Source: CAWIHK01 sp963835935 (GTDB lineage: Bacteria > Bacteroidota > Ignavibacteria > UBA10030 > CAVZMI01). From it: a stretch of DNA of 64,000 nt. Shown here piece after piece: positions 47,507 through 56,037 of the stretch. Each line of letters opens with the position of its first letter. The first letter of the stretch is position 1. The DNA is taken from positions 248,001 through 312,000 of the forward strand of contig CAWIHK010000002.1 in the NCBI GenBank assembly GCA_963835935.1, in the 5' to 3' direction. The notes below the pieces were generated by a model. That model was given only the letters and a program-made list of their open reading frames with translations, ran no database searches and was not told where the DNA came from. A program made the position numbers and the translations under genes.

Positions 47507-48040
47507 TTATTTTCCCCGTTTCAAACGATCCAGCACTTTAAATGTAATATCAGCTTGTTGATCCGCATACAACAGCACACTGATATCGGAACCTTTATCG
47601 AAAACAAATTTCATGTTTTCTTCTTTCGCGATAACCTGAATAACTTTTAAGATCTTCTCGCGAATTGGGGCAAATATCTTTTCGCGTTGTTGGGCAATTT
47701 CCCCGCCTTGCGCAAATTTTTCTTGTTGAAATTTTTTGATGAACTGATCCTGTTCCAGCAATTTTTGTTCTTCAGCTTTCTTTGTGGCTTCCGTCATCAT
47801 TCCCATCTGTTTTTGATAATTGTCCGCTTTCCCTTGAAGATCTGCCGACATTTTTTGGAGTGAATCCTGAGCTTCCTGGATCATTACATTCAATTTCTTT
47901 TGCGCTTCTTGTGCCTCGGGCAAATTTTCAAGAATTGACTGTGAATTGACATAACCTATTTTTTGCTGCGCAAAAATCTTCACTCCCGTCAGAAAGAGCA
48001 AAAGTAGAGTGAACATCATAATTGTACGTACTGTTTTCAC
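47507..48040 (-). CDS. OmpH/Skp family periplasmic chaperone
   Basis: This 177-residue paralogue of the previous gene has a signal peptide (TIMMFTLLLLFLTGVKIFAQ) and the typical QKIGYVNSQSILENLPEAQEA start. A Lys/Gln/Glu-rich coiled-coil middle follows, ending with IAKEENMKFVFDKGSDISVLLYADQQADIT. It lies 52 bp after bamA and 29 bp before its paralogue, within the envelope-biogenesis operon. Having two copies is normal for this group; they may form a mixed trimer. Confidence 0.92.
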   Translation of the reverse strand: MKTVRTIMMFTLLLLFLTGVKIFAQQKIGYVNSQSILENLPEAQEAQKKLNVMIQEAQDSLQKMSADLQGKADNYQKQMGMMTEATKKAEEQKLLEQDQFIKKFQQEKFAQGGEIAQQREKIFAPIREKILKVIQVIAKEENMKFVFDKGSDISVLLYADQQADITFKVLDRLKRGK

Positions 48041-48092
48041 GATATCCTCTTGAACTGTTGTGAATAATTTATCTATTATCTAAATATAATTC

Positions 48093-50513
48093 TTAATTGA
48101 ATCCGCGTCCAAATTGAAAAATAAATTTCCATCCGTCCGGTTTTCCATCCGGCAATGATGACGGGCCGCCGGTAGCATCGTCGAACCCATAACCGTAATC
48201 GAATCCAACCAAACCGATGGGATTAATCATTAACCGAGCTCCAACACCTGCGGCACGATATAAAATGAAAGGATTCATTGTTTGAAAATTCTTCCATACA
48301 TTTCCGCCCTCAGCAAAGGTAAGCAGATATATCGGGATCGGATCCATCGAAACATTGAAGCGAAGTTCAGCTGTAATTTTCTCCATTGTCAATCCGCCGT
48401 TGGAGTATCCTTTGTACTGGCCCTCTGTTTCACGCGGCCCGATTATCCGATCGTCATATCCGCGTAAAGGCGTTGTATTGTAATACCCTAAACCGGATCC
48501 TCCCATATAAAAGATTTCTGTGGCCGGTATGAAGGAATTTATATTCGGCTTATTGATAACTCCCCAATCTGTTATGAAGGCAAAAGCTAATCTATTGCCC
48601 AATGCTAACGGAACGTACCATGAAGTGTTTAGAAGAGCTTTTTGGTATTCCGTTTTCCCAGGCAGTGGTTTACCCGAAAATTCGAGAGTCAAAGAAAGAC
48701 TGGAACCGGATGCAGGGAAAATTGGATTATCGACACTATTGCGGGATATTACTTGAGTCAGAGTGTATTGATCGTAAATTCCCGGCGTGTAAAGATATGC
48801 ATTTGTTACATCATAATACTTGTAGCTGAACATCCAATCGCCGCGGAAATAATCATCAGGCCAACGGAATCGGCGCCCGATATGAATTCCTGCACTCAGA
48901 AGACTATAATCATAGTAAAAATTTCTAGCAGGGTCGGCGGAATATTTCGTATCGGCAAAATTGACGCCGAAAGAAGTCGGGACATCCATAAGCCACGGTT
49001 CCGTGAAACCGATTGAAAAAGTTCTGTAAGCACCGCTCGTTCCAAACTGCCAATCGAAGTTCAGAGTTTGTCCGCCTCCACCGTGAAAAGGATCGGACAA
49101 TAGAAAATTATTGAACGTCATTCCAAGCGAACCGATCCATCCGTATGCTTCAGCATAACCGATAGAAGTATTGAATGTGTCGCTCGATTTTTCTTCTACT
49201 TCATAAACAACATCAACCGTTTTGTCGTCTACCAGTTTATAGTCCGGTTTAATTTTTTCAGGATTGAAATATTGCAACTGCTGTAATTGACGAAAACTGC
49301 GGACAATTGCCGCTTGACTGAATTTGTCGCCGGGACGTGTGTAGAGTTCGCGCCTTATCACCTTATCGAGTGTCTTTGTGTTGCCGGAAATATCGACATA
49401 ACGAATCGTAAATAAATTACCTTCTGCAAACCGGATGGTTATATCGAGACTATCTCCCGAAATTGTCTTCATCTGTACGTCAGGACGAATCAATAAATAA
49501 CCTGCATTTCTATAGGCGGATAAAAGATCAGATTGTTCTTCGTTGCCGAATAGATTGTGTTGAAATTTTTCATTATCAAACACATCGCCATTCTTCAGTC
49601 CGAGAACCTGCTGCAAAATTTCCGGTTTGAAAATTGTGCTCCCTTCGAAAACGATACTCCGGACATAATAGCGCGGCCCTTCATTCAGTTTAATTTGTAC
49701 AACAAGATTGTCGATCTCGGGATCATAAAAAACTGAATCTGATGAAATTTCTGCGTCACGATATCCATTCTTCTTATAAAAATCGGTGATTAATTTTTTA
49801 TCATCTTCATATTTCTTACGGTCCAATCTGGATTTTGCCCAAAATCTCCACCATCGTTTTTCTGTAGTTTCCTTCAGTTCGCCTTTTAAGGTACTCGCGT
49901 CGAATGATTTATTTCCGATAAAACGAATTTCACCGACGCGTAAATCACGTCCTTCCTTGATTGTGATTTTAAGGATATACCTTTTGTTTGCATTGGCATC
50001 GGAAGCCTGATACGTTTCAGTGTGAATCTCTGTTTGAATGTAACCGTCCTCTTCGTAGGCTTTTTTAATTACCTTAACGACGCGGGAAATTTCTTGCTGT
50101 GTGAGTATTTGACCTTTAACAACATTTATTTTTTTGTTCAAATCGTCATCACTGAAATCGTCGTTTCCGACATATTCCGCTTTTTCGAGTCTGGGATATT
50201 CTTTTACTTTAATCACAAGATAAATACCTTCGGCGATCCTATTCTCGATTGCAATTTGAATATCGGAGAAGATTCTCAGCTTCCAGAGCGCTTGAATTGC
50301 TTTCGTCGTCTGATCGCCGGGAAGAATAAGCTCATCGCCGAGATGCAAACCAGAATTTCCGATAACTGCTCCGGTCTCGGCAGTAACATTCCCTTCTACA
50401 GAAATGCCGAGAATTTTATATGTCTCAGGTTTTTTCGCTTGAGAGAATACCATTGCTGTTCCGAATACCGCAATCGCCACAATCCATGCGACATACTTAC
50501 ACACGAGTGACAC
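48093..50513 (-). CDS. bamA: Outer-membrane protein assembly factor BamA
   Basis: This 806-residue protein inserts beta-barrel proteins into the outer membrane. It has a signal peptide (YVAWIVAIAVFGTAMVFSQ). Five POTRA domains span about 30-420 (for example YRNAGYLLIRPDVQMKTISG). The barrel follows, with the conserved loop-6 motif in NTTPLRGYDDRIIGPRE (the RGY/F block) and a final strand near WKFIFQFGRGFN. The GTG start lies inside the last codons of uppS, a 17-base overlap, so the two are translationally linked. The chain ends ...GRGFN rather than with a terminal Phe. Confidence 0.96.
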   Translation of the reverse strand: MSLVCKYVAWIVAIAVFGTAMVFSQAKKPETYKILGISVEGNVTAETGAVIGNSGLHLGDELILPGDQTTKAIQALWKLRIFSDIQIAIENRIAEGIYLVIKVKEYPRLEKAEYVGNDDFSDDDLNKKINVVKGQILTQQEISRVVKVIKKAYEEDGYIQTEIHTETYQASDANANKRYILKITIKEGRDLRVGEIRFIGNKSFDASTLKGELKETTEKRWWRFWAKSRLDRKKYEDDKKLITDFYKKNGYRDAEISSDSVFYDPEIDNLVVQIKLNEGPRYYVRSIVFEGSTIFKPEILQQVLGLKNGDVFDNEKFQHNLFGNEEQSDLLSAYRNAGYLLIRPDVQMKTISGDSLDITIRFAEGNLFTIRYVDISGNTKTLDKVIRRELYTRPGDKFSQAAIVRSFRQLQQLQYFNPEKIKPDYKLVDDKTVDVVYEVEEKSSDTFNTSIGYAEAYGWIGSLGMTFNNFLLSDPFHGGGGQTLNFDWQFGTSGAYRTFSIGFTEPWLMDVPTSFGVNFADTKYSADPARNFYYDYSLLSAGIHIGRRFRWPDDYFRGDWMFSYKYYDVTNAYLYTPGIYDQYTLTQVISRNSVDNPIFPASGSSLSLTLEFSGKPLPGKTEYQKALLNTSWYVPLALGNRLAFAFITDWGVINKPNINSFIPATEIFYMGGSGLGYYNTTPLRGYDDRIIGPRETEGQYKGYSNGGLTMEKITAELRFNVSMDPIPIYLLTFAEGGNVWKNFQTMNPFILYRAAGVGARLMINPIGLVGFDYGYGFDDATGGPSSLPDGKPDGWKFIFQFGRGFN

Positions 50514-51333
50514 TCTTTATTCCCCTTTCAGCTTTCGCTATCGAAGTCTTCGATTGGCAAAGCTGTTCACTCACCAAACCGAACCGACGTTCTCGTTTTT
50601 GAAAATCCCTGATTGCTTCATACAATTGAGCGCGCCGAAAATCGGGCCAATAACACTCCGCGATATGAATTTCAGTGTAGGCAAGTTCCCAGAGTAGGAA
50701 ATTACTTATCCGCGATTCCCCGCTTGTTCGGATCATCAAATCCGGATCTGGAAACTCCTTCGTGGTTAAATATGAAGAGAGAAGATTCTCGGTTACTTCT
50801 TCTTCGCCGACTTTTCCATTCTTCACATCATGAAGAATACTTTTTATTCCATTAATAATATCCCAACGCCCGCTATAACTTAATGCAAGAACCAATGTAA
50901 GTCCTGTATTATTTCTGGTCCGCTCAATCGAAGTCATTAATTCATCCTGAACATCACGCGGTAAAGTTTCTGTATTTCCGATAGTTTTCAGCCGAACGTT
51001 GTTCTCGTGCAGCCTGTCCGTCTCATCGCGCAATGATCGGAGAAGTAATCGCATCAATGTAGAAACCTCGTCCTTCGGCCGTTTCCAATTCTCAGTAGAA
51101 AAGGCATAAAGTGTCAGATATCCGACTCCGAGTTGGCCGCATACTTCGACTATATCACGGACAGAACTGACCCCTTCGTGGTGCCCGGCAACCCGTGGTA
51201 AACCTCGCTTTTTAGCCCATCGCCCATTCCCGTCCATGATGATGGCAATATGATTTGGAATGGCTCCGCTGTTCTTCAGGTGATCCTGAACAAGTTGGTC
51301 TTCCGGAGTAGGAACGTTCGGTTCTTTACCCAC
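50497..51333 (-). CDS. uppS: Isoprenyl transferase (undecaprenyl diphosphate synthase)
   Basis: This 278-residue enzyme makes the C55 lipid carrier for peptidoglycan and O-antigen. The catalytic motif IAIIMDGNGRWAKKRGLPR and HHEGVSSVRDIVEVC are present, as are LTLYAFSTENWKRPKDEV and the C-terminal DLMIRTSGESRISNFLLWELAYTE. It is the first gene of the bamA-ompH-ompH-lpxD operon and is read from a promoter at 51,378-51,406 that is back-to-back with the ybaB-recR promoter. Slightly longer than usual because of an N-terminal tail of about 20 residues. Confidence 0.95.
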   Translation of the reverse strand: MGKEPNVPTPEDQLVQDHLKNSGAIPNHIAIIMDGNGRWAKKRGLPRVAGHHEGVSSVRDIVEVCGQLGVGYLTLYAFSTENWKRPKDEVSTLMRLLLRSLRDETDRLHENNVRLKTIGNTETLPRDVQDELMTSIERTRNNTGLTLVLALSYSGRWDIINGIKSILHDVKNGKVGEEEVTENLLSSYLTTKEFPDPDLMIRTSGESRISNFLLWELAYTEIHIAECYWPDFRRAQLYEAIRDFQKRERRFGLVSEQLCQSKTSIAKAERGIKSVTRV

Positions 51334-51377
51334 GCTGATTAAAAAATCCTCAATTTAAAAATAAAAAAGTAATATTT

Positions 51378-51406
51378 AATTTACGTTTTTGGTACAGGAA
51401 AGTCAA
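51378..51406 (-). promoter_or_regulatory. Promoter of the uppS-bamA-lpxD operon
   Basis: On the minus strand TTGACT (51,401-51,406) and TAAATT (51,378-51,383) are separated by 17 bp, about 45 bp upstream of the uppS start. The -35 lies in one arm of the GGAAAGTCAA / TTGACTTTCC inverted repeat. Confidence 0.7.
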
Positions 51407-51430
51407 GGTAAAGTTGTTCTTTGACTTTCC
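51397..51430. promoter_or_regulatory. Perfect 10-bp inverted repeat covering both -35 boxes
   Basis: GGAAAGTCAA (51,397-51,406), 14 bp, TTGACTTTCC (51,421-51,430). Each arm contains a -35 hexamer plus four bases of its spacer. The element could be an operator through which one regulator acts on both the envelope operon and ybaB-recR. Confidence 0.55.
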
Positions 51431-51449
51431 CCTCTAATTATGATATATT
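51421..51449 (+). promoter_or_regulatory. Promoter of ybaB-recR
   Basis: TTGACT (51,421-51,426), a 17-bp spacer, then TATATT (51,444-51,449). The likely transcript has a leader of about 100 nt that can form a stem between ACAGGA near 51,467 and TCCTGT near 51,522. Confidence 0.75.
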
Positions 51450-51558
51450 TCTCGAAGAAAAAGTTACAGGACCCCGGTTTTTCAGTTCCTTAGTATTTGA
51501 CGATTGGAATTGGGGAAGCGTTCCTGTCCCGAAAAAAATATCCTAAAAGGAGATTGGA

Positions 51559-51894
51559 ATGATGAAAGGCGGCATGCAAGGCATGATGAAGCAAGTCCAG
51601 AAAATGCAGGAGCGCATGGCTCAAGTACAGGCGGAGCTGGAGCAAAAAACAATCACTGCAGAAGCTGGTGGTGGGATGGTAAAAGTTACAGCGTCAGGGA
51701 AACAGCAAATCATAAAAATTGAAATCGAAAAAGAAGTTATCAATCCGGACGAAAAAGATATGCTCGAAGATCTGATTATAGCGGGTGTAAATAAAGCTTT
51801 AGAGGAAGCAAGTGCGCTGGCGAATTCGGAGATGCAAAAAGTGACAGCCGGGATGCTCCCGAATATACCGGGTTTGAATATCCCTGGGTTTTAA
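51559..51894 (+). CDS. ybaB: YbaB/EbfC family nucleoid-associated protein
   Basis: This 111-residue DNA-binding protein forms a small dimer of the YbaB fold. The Met/Gln-rich helix (MKGGMQGMMKQVQKMQERMAQVQAELEQ) and VTASGKQQIIKIEIEKEVINPDEKDMLEDLI are typical. An AAAGGAG site precedes the ATG. It is one base from recR, so the pair is an operon as in most bacteria; dnaX, which often comes first, is missing here and replaced by a promoter region. Confidence 0.93.
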   Translation: MMKGGMQGMMKQVQKMQERMAQVQAELEQKTITAEAGGGMVKVTASGKQQIIKIEIEKEVINPDEKDMLEDLIIAGVNKALEEASALANSEMQKVTAGMLPNIPGLNIPGF

Positions 51895-51895
51895 C

Positions 51896-52492
51896 ATGCT
51901 TTTTACCAGCGAATCGGTAGAAGAATTAATTACTCATCTTGGAAAACTTCCGGGCATCGGAAGGAAAACCGCTCAACGCCTGGCGTTGCATCTTCTGCGG
52001 CAACCGAGAGAAGAAATTGTTGCCTTGGCACGTGCTATGGTCAATGTAAAAGATAAAGTGCGGTATTGTTCCGTTTGTTTCAATATAACGGAAACAGATC
52101 CATGCTCAATTTGTGCCAGTCCAAAACGAGATCGATCTGTGATTTGCGTTGTCGAAGAACCGAGCGATGTGCTGGCAATTGAAAAAACAAATGAATTTAA
52201 AGGATTATATCATGTTCTCGGCGGCGCACTTTCGCCTCTCGATGGTGTCGGCCCCGATGATTTGAAAATCAAAGAGTTACTGCCGCGTATTTCAGTCGAT
52301 GTACGAGAAATAATACTCGCGATGAACCCAAACACAGAAGGTGAAGCCACAACTCTTTACATCGGTCGACTATTAAAGCCATTCGGCGTCGCGCAGACAC
52401 GCATTGCACGCGGTTTGCCAATCGGCAGCGATCTCGAATATGCCGACGAAGCAACCATTTCTCGTGCCCTGGAAGGAAGAATACCACTTTGA
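51896..52492 (+). CDS. recR: Recombination mediator RecR
   Basis: This 198-residue protein acts with RecO in loading RecA during gap repair. The helix-hairpin-helix LGKLPGIGRKTAQRLALHLL opens the protein. A four-cysteine zinc finger (CSVCFNITETDPCSIC) and a Toprim domain (SVICVVEEPSDVLAIEKTNEFKGLYHVLGGALSPLDG) follow, as expected. Length is standard. The next gene, a lipoprotein, starts at or within a few bases of the recR stop. Confidence 0.96.
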   Translation: MLFTSESVEELITHLGKLPGIGRKTAQRLALHLLRQPREEIVALARAMVNVKDKVRYCSVCFNITETDPCSICASPKRDRSVICVVEEPSDVLAIEKTNEFKGLYHVLGGALSPLDGVGPDDLKIKELLPRISVDVREIILAMNPNTEGEATTLYIGRLLKPFGVAQTRIARGLPIGSDLEYADEATISRALEGRIPL

Positions 52493-52494
52493 GA

Positions 52495-53079
52495 ATGCCG
52501 TGCATTCAAATATTTTTTCTTATCCTCTGCTTGCTGCTGATCGGTTGCAGTCTGTTCAAAACGAGAACGCCGGAAGAACCTTCTTCACAAAGTTCTTCTT
52601 TTGTTCCGCCAAGAACTCCGGATAATGTAATTGAAAATCTCATCAATTCAGTTCATGAACTGAATACGGAGAATTATGTCGCGTGCTTCGTTGATTCTAC
52701 CTTTTCAAACAAACAATTTATCTTTCAACCAACGCAAAGCACCGGCGCTACCTACGGCACAATTTTTCGAGAATGGAATTTACAGTCCGAACGATATTAT
52801 TTTGGAAATATGGTATCTAAAGTTCCGAACGGTTCGCAAGCGACTCTGCAGTTGACATCGTCGCAGTTAACGATTGAATCCGACTCGGCGGTATACACGG
52901 CAACCTACACGCTGGACGTCGAACATAATGTCGTAGACATCCCAAAAATTGCGAAAGGAAATTTGATTTTTATTCTCTCACTAGATAACAACCACAACTG
53001 GGCGATTTATCGATGGATCGATAATCAAACGGGGACAGACTTCAGCTGGAGTGAGTTGAAGGCAAAGTTTGGATCATGA
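52495..53079 (+). CDS. NTF2-like lipoprotein
   Basis: The 194-residue protein has a lipobox (FFLILCLLLIGC; lipidated Cys). After a Ser/Pro-rich linker it has a compact domain beginning TPDNVIENLINSVHELNTENYVACFVDSTF and ending NWAIYRWIDNQTG, a pattern seen in NTF2/SnoaL-like folds. A TTG two codons earlier overlaps the recR stop and may be the real start. The next lipoprotein has the same layout. Function unknown; it probably faces the periplasm. Confidence 0.65.
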   Translation: MPCIQIFFLILCLLLIGCSLFKTRTPEEPSSQSSSFVPPRTPDNVIENLINSVHELNTENYVACFVDSTFSNKQFIFQPTQSTGATYGTIFREWNLQSERYYFGNMVSKVPNGSQATLQLTSSQLTIESDSAVYTATYTLDVEHNVVDIPKIAKGNLIFILSLDNNHNWAIYRWIDNQTGTDFSWSELKAKFGS

Positions 53080-53098
53080 AAAGTCGGAATGCGGAATG

Positions 53099-53160
53099 TT
53101 GATTTCGGAATGATATAAGCTGTTTCAAATTCCGCAATCGACATTCCGAAATCCGCAATT
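53099..53160 (+). repeat. Dispersed intergenic repeat, family 2, copy B
   Basis: It matches 12,408-12,470 closely over about 62 bases (TTGATTTCGGA...AATTCCGCAATC...AATCCGCAATT). With its left flank from 53,084 it forms an imperfect hairpin. It sits between the two lipoprotein genes. Confidence 0.7.
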
Positions 53161-53172
53161 ATTTGGTTTTAT

Positions 53173-53682
53173 ATGAGAAATGCTTTTTTTTATATTGTTC
53201 TAATTGTCCTTTTTATGAGCGGATGCGTCAATCCTTTCGCACCCGGCTTGGAGACTTCAAACGGTTCGTCGAGTTCTATCCTCGGCGACCAGCATACTGT
53301 CGATGGAGTTTTTAAAAATTTCCAGTATGCATACACTTTTAAGGATACACTTATATACGGCCAACTGCTTGATCCGGCATTTTCCTTTGTTTATCGGGAT
53401 TACGATTTGGGCGTTGATGTGAGCTGGGGACGCGACGACGAAATGCGAACGACATACGGCTTGTTTTTAAACACACAAAATTTAAATTTAGTATGGAATA
53501 ATATTTTGTCAGAATCCGGGGATTCTCTGAATCTGGATGTAACTCGAAATTTTTCTCTGACAATCACCTTTAACGCGAGCGACATTGTTCAAGTAAACGG
53601 ATATGCGGCCCTGACTCTCACCCGCCCGAATCAGGAAAGCATCTGGAAAATAATCCAGTGGCGCGACGAATCGAATTTCTAA
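53173..53682 (+). CDS. NTF2-like lipoprotein, relative of the preceding one
   Basis: This 169-residue protein has a lipobox (FYIVLIVLFMSGC). The mature domain starts HTVDGVFKNFQYAYTFKDTLIYGQLLDPAF and ends SIWKIIQWRDE, in the same order as the previous lipoprotein (TPDNVIENL..., NWAIYRWID). The two are therefore probably old duplicates. It ends two bases before the pheA ATG, suggesting one transcript. Function unknown. Confidence 0.65.
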   Translation: MRNAFFYIVLIVLFMSGCVNPFAPGLETSNGSSSSILGDQHTVDGVFKNFQYAYTFKDTLIYGQLLDPAFSFVYRDYDLGVDVSWGRDDEMRTTYGLFLNTQNLNLVWNNILSESGDSLNLDVTRNFSLTITFNASDIVQVNGYAALTLTRPNQESIWKIIQWRDESNF

Positions 53683-53684
53683 CG

Positions 53685-54533
53685 ATGAAAAAAATAACCA
53701 TTGCATTTCAAGGAGAACGCGGCGCATTCAGCGAGGAAGCAACTCTCCGGTTCGGTAAAAAACAATTCTCAAAATCGATCATCGAATCTGTTCCGATGCG
53801 GACATTTCGGAAAGTGTTCGATGCGGTCAATCACGGCGATACCTATTTAGGCTTGATCCCGATTGAGAACTCGCTTTTTGGCAGTGTGTACGAAAATTAT
53901 GATCTCTTGCAACACTACCATCTTTCCATCATCGGTGAGGTAAAGCTTCGAGTGCGGCACATGTTGATGACATTGCCTTCAACGAAAGTGGGCAACATCA
54001 AACAAGTCCTGTCGCATCCACAGGCGCTTGGGCAATGCGCAAATTTTCTTCAGACCAGAAAAAATTGGAATGCTGTTGCGGTATACGACACGGCAGGCGC
54101 GGCAAAAATGATCAGCGAAGATAAAATGATGGACACGGCGGCAATCGCCAGTGTGACCGCTGCGAAGATCTACGGCCTTCGCGTTATTAAAAAATCGATT
54201 GAAGACAACAAATTCAATTTTACACGTTTCCTGGTGTTATCGCGCGAAGCACAGCATGCCAAACACAACGCAAAAACTTCGTTGATTTTTATTTTGAAAA
54301 GCAAACCCGGCGCATTATTCCGCGCCCTGGGCGCATTGTCGTTTCGTGATATCGATTTGACAAAAATCGAATCACGCCCCATAGCCGGCAAACCGTGGGA
54401 ATATATTTTTTATGTCGATTTGGATGGAACAGTCCTCGATGAAAATTGCCAGAATGCAATAGAACATTTAAAAGAATTGACAACACACCTTCGGGTGCTG
54501 GGATCGTACACAAAAGCAAAGGAGCCATCGTGA
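53685..54533 (+). CDS. pheA: Prephenate dehydratase
   Basis: This 282-residue enzyme makes phenylpyruvate for phenylalanine synthesis. The catalytic domain (about 1-185) has IAFQGERGAFSEEATL, LGLIPIENSLFGSVYENYDLL and the NKFNFTRFLVLS block with the Thr-Arg pair. A C-terminal ACT domain has DIDLTKIESRPIAGKPWEYIFYVDL, the phenylalanine-binding ESRP motif, so feedback inhibition by phenylalanine is expected. No chorismate mutase domain is fused. The ATG at 53,685 follows the lipoprotein stop by two bases; the stop overlaps ftsX. Confidence 0.94.
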   Translation: MKKITIAFQGERGAFSEEATLRFGKKQFSKSIIESVPMRTFRKVFDAVNHGDTYLGLIPIENSLFGSVYENYDLLQHYHLSIIGEVKLRVRHMLMTLPSTKVGNIKQVLSHPQALGQCANFLQTRKNWNAVAVYDTAGAAKMISEDKMMDTAAIASVTAAKIYGLRVIKKSIEDNKFNFTRFLVLSREAQHAKHNAKTSLIFILKSKPGALFRALGALSFRDIDLTKIESRPIAGKPWEYIFYVDLDGTVLDENCQNAIEHLKELTTHLRVLGSYTKAKEPS

Positions 54534-55408
54534 GCTTCGGATATATTTTGAAAGAAGGATTTTCAGGATTTCAAAGAGCGAAACTGTCAATGACGGTTTC
54601 CGTCTTTACAACCTGCATCGCACTTATTCTGCTCGGCGTATTCGGCATCGTGAGCTATAATGCAAACCGGTTGATGGACTCGATCAAGAACAGAGTGGAC
54701 CTCGACGTGTTCCTCGACGAACCTATCACGCAAACTCAACTTGATTCATTAAAAACAAAGATTCTCTCAATCAGCGGTATCGATTCGGTCCACTACATTT
54801 CGAAAGAAGAAGCAATAAAGAAATTTCAGAGCGAATTCGGCGAAGATATCCGAAATGTTTTATCGTACAATCCCCTGCCGGCTTCGTACAAGGTTACTTT
54901 TAAAAAAGAATTCCGAACATCCGCACACGTAGATATAATTAGCCAGGAGCTGAAAGAAATTCCGGGCATCAGCGATGTTATTTACCAAAAATCGTTGTTG
55001 GAATTCCTGGATAAACGAACGAAGCTCGTTTATCTCATCACGTTTTCACTCGGACTCATCATCGCTCTCTCAGCAATTTTTCTTGTTGCAAATACAATCC
55101 GCCTTGCCATTTATTCAAAACGCAACATCATCGAAACGATGAAGCTTGTCGGCGCGACACATTCATTCATCCGTACTCCGTTTTTAATTGAAGGAATGAT
55201 TCAAGGATTTCTGGGCGGCTTGCTCGCGGCAGGATTTCTATTTGCAATTATTACATTTGCCCAACGACAATTGACCGCCGATCTTTCCGATATTCTCGTG
55301 GTTGAGCCGTCTCTTTACGCAATGATTGCCGGTGCCGGCATTATCCTCGGCCTTTTCGGCAGCATCGTTTCGATCCGGCGATTCTTGAATAAAGCTGTGA
55401 TGATGTAG
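54530..55408 (+). CDS. ftsX: Cell-division ABC transporter permease FtsX
   Basis: The GTG at 54,530 overlaps the pheA stop (GTGA) and gives 292 residues. FtsX, with FtsE, signals to cell-wall hydrolases at the septum. The N-terminal TM helix (SVFTTCIALILLGVFGIV), a periplasmic domain of about 110 residues (VDLDVFLDEPITQTQLDSLK...) and three C-terminal TM helices (LVYLITFSLGLIIALSAIFLVANTI..., then two more) match the family. The coupling block IIETMKLVGATHSFIRTPF is present. ftsE is not adjacent, which is somewhat unusual. Confidence 0.93.
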   Translation: MSFGYILKEGFSGFQRAKLSMTVSVFTTCIALILLGVFGIVSYNANRLMDSIKNRVDLDVFLDEPITQTQLDSLKTKILSISGIDSVHYISKEEAIKKFQSEFGEDIRNVLSYNPLPASYKVTFKKEFRTSAHVDIISQELKEIPGISDVIYQKSLLEFLDKRTKLVYLITFSLGLIIALSAIFLVANTIRLAIYSKRNIIETMKLVGATHSFIRTPFLIEGMIQGFLGGLLAAGFLFAIITFAQRQLTADLSDILVVEPSLYAMIAGAGIILGLFGSIVSIRRFLNKAVMM

Positions 55409-55414
55409 GCTGGC

Positions 55415-55434
55415 TTCACGCTTTAGAGCGTGAA
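55415..55434. repeat. Short palindrome after ftsX
   Basis: TTCACGCT, four bases, AGCGTGAA. It begins six bases after the ftsX stop and lacks a T-run. It resembles in placement the palindromes after rubrerythrin and DUF1015. Confidence 0.5.
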
Positions 55435-55530
55435 AGATCGACTGAGTTTCATGAAGTGATGCCTTAGACAGAGAGAGGTTCTTGGTAGACCTAGTGATAG
55501 ATTAAGTCGTTACCTGATCATTCAAAAATA

Positions 55531-56037
55531 ATGCAGTTATTCACTATGAATATTGCCTTGATATTGACATTAGCGAGCTTAATTGTCGCGATTCTTGCTC
55601 TTTGGTTTCAAATCCTAAAATCAAATTTTTCTATGAGTGTTGATCTTATTCTTAAACTAGACGGAAATTTTAATCATGACAGCTTTAAGAAATTACGACG
55701 AATCGCTGCAAAAAACATTATTAAAAACAATTTCAAAGAAGCAGAAGATGTCTTCGATTTCTTTGAGACTATAGGTTTACTTCTTCGCAAGGGTGCACTT
55801 GATAAAGAAATGGTATGGAATACATTCTTCTACTGGATTCATCATTACTGGATTGCGGGAAGCGAATACATCACACTCGAACAACGCGATGATCCTACAA
55901 CTTGGGAAGATTTCAAATATCTTCATGAACAAGTAATCAAAGTAGAAAAGAAAAGAATAAAAGCTTCTGATTCGGAATTGTTATTATCTCCAGACGACAT
56001 CATAGGTTTTTTAAAAGATGAATCGATGATAAACTAA
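55531..56037 (+). CDS. DUF4760-like membrane-anchored protein
   Basis: The 168-residue protein has one N-terminal TM helix (IALILTLASLIVAILALWF). An alpha-helical soluble domain follows with RIAAKNIIKNNFKEAEDVFDFFETIGLLLRKGALDKEMVWNTF and a later HHYWIAGSEYI. This resembles DUF4760-type proteins, which are common in accessory regions and lack known function. It precedes the HEPN gene by 278 bp on the same strand, and both are AT-rich compared with the housekeeping genes around them. The start may be the second Met (residue 6). Confidence 0.6.
   Translation: MQLFTMNIALILTLASLIVAILALWFQILKSNFSMSVDLILKLDGNFNHDSFKKLRRIAAKNIIKNNFKEAEDVFDFFETIGLLLRKGALDKEMVWNTFFYWIHHYWIAGSEYITLEQRDDPTTWEDFKYLHEQVIKVEKKRIKASDSELLLSPDDIIGFLKDESMIN

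Noticed and set aside
51450..51545. Possible small SRP RNA upstream of ybaB-recR, where it lies in some bacteria
   Set aside because: The region can form a partial stem but lacks the conserved SRP tetraloop and the asymmetric loop sequence; it is better described as a leader.
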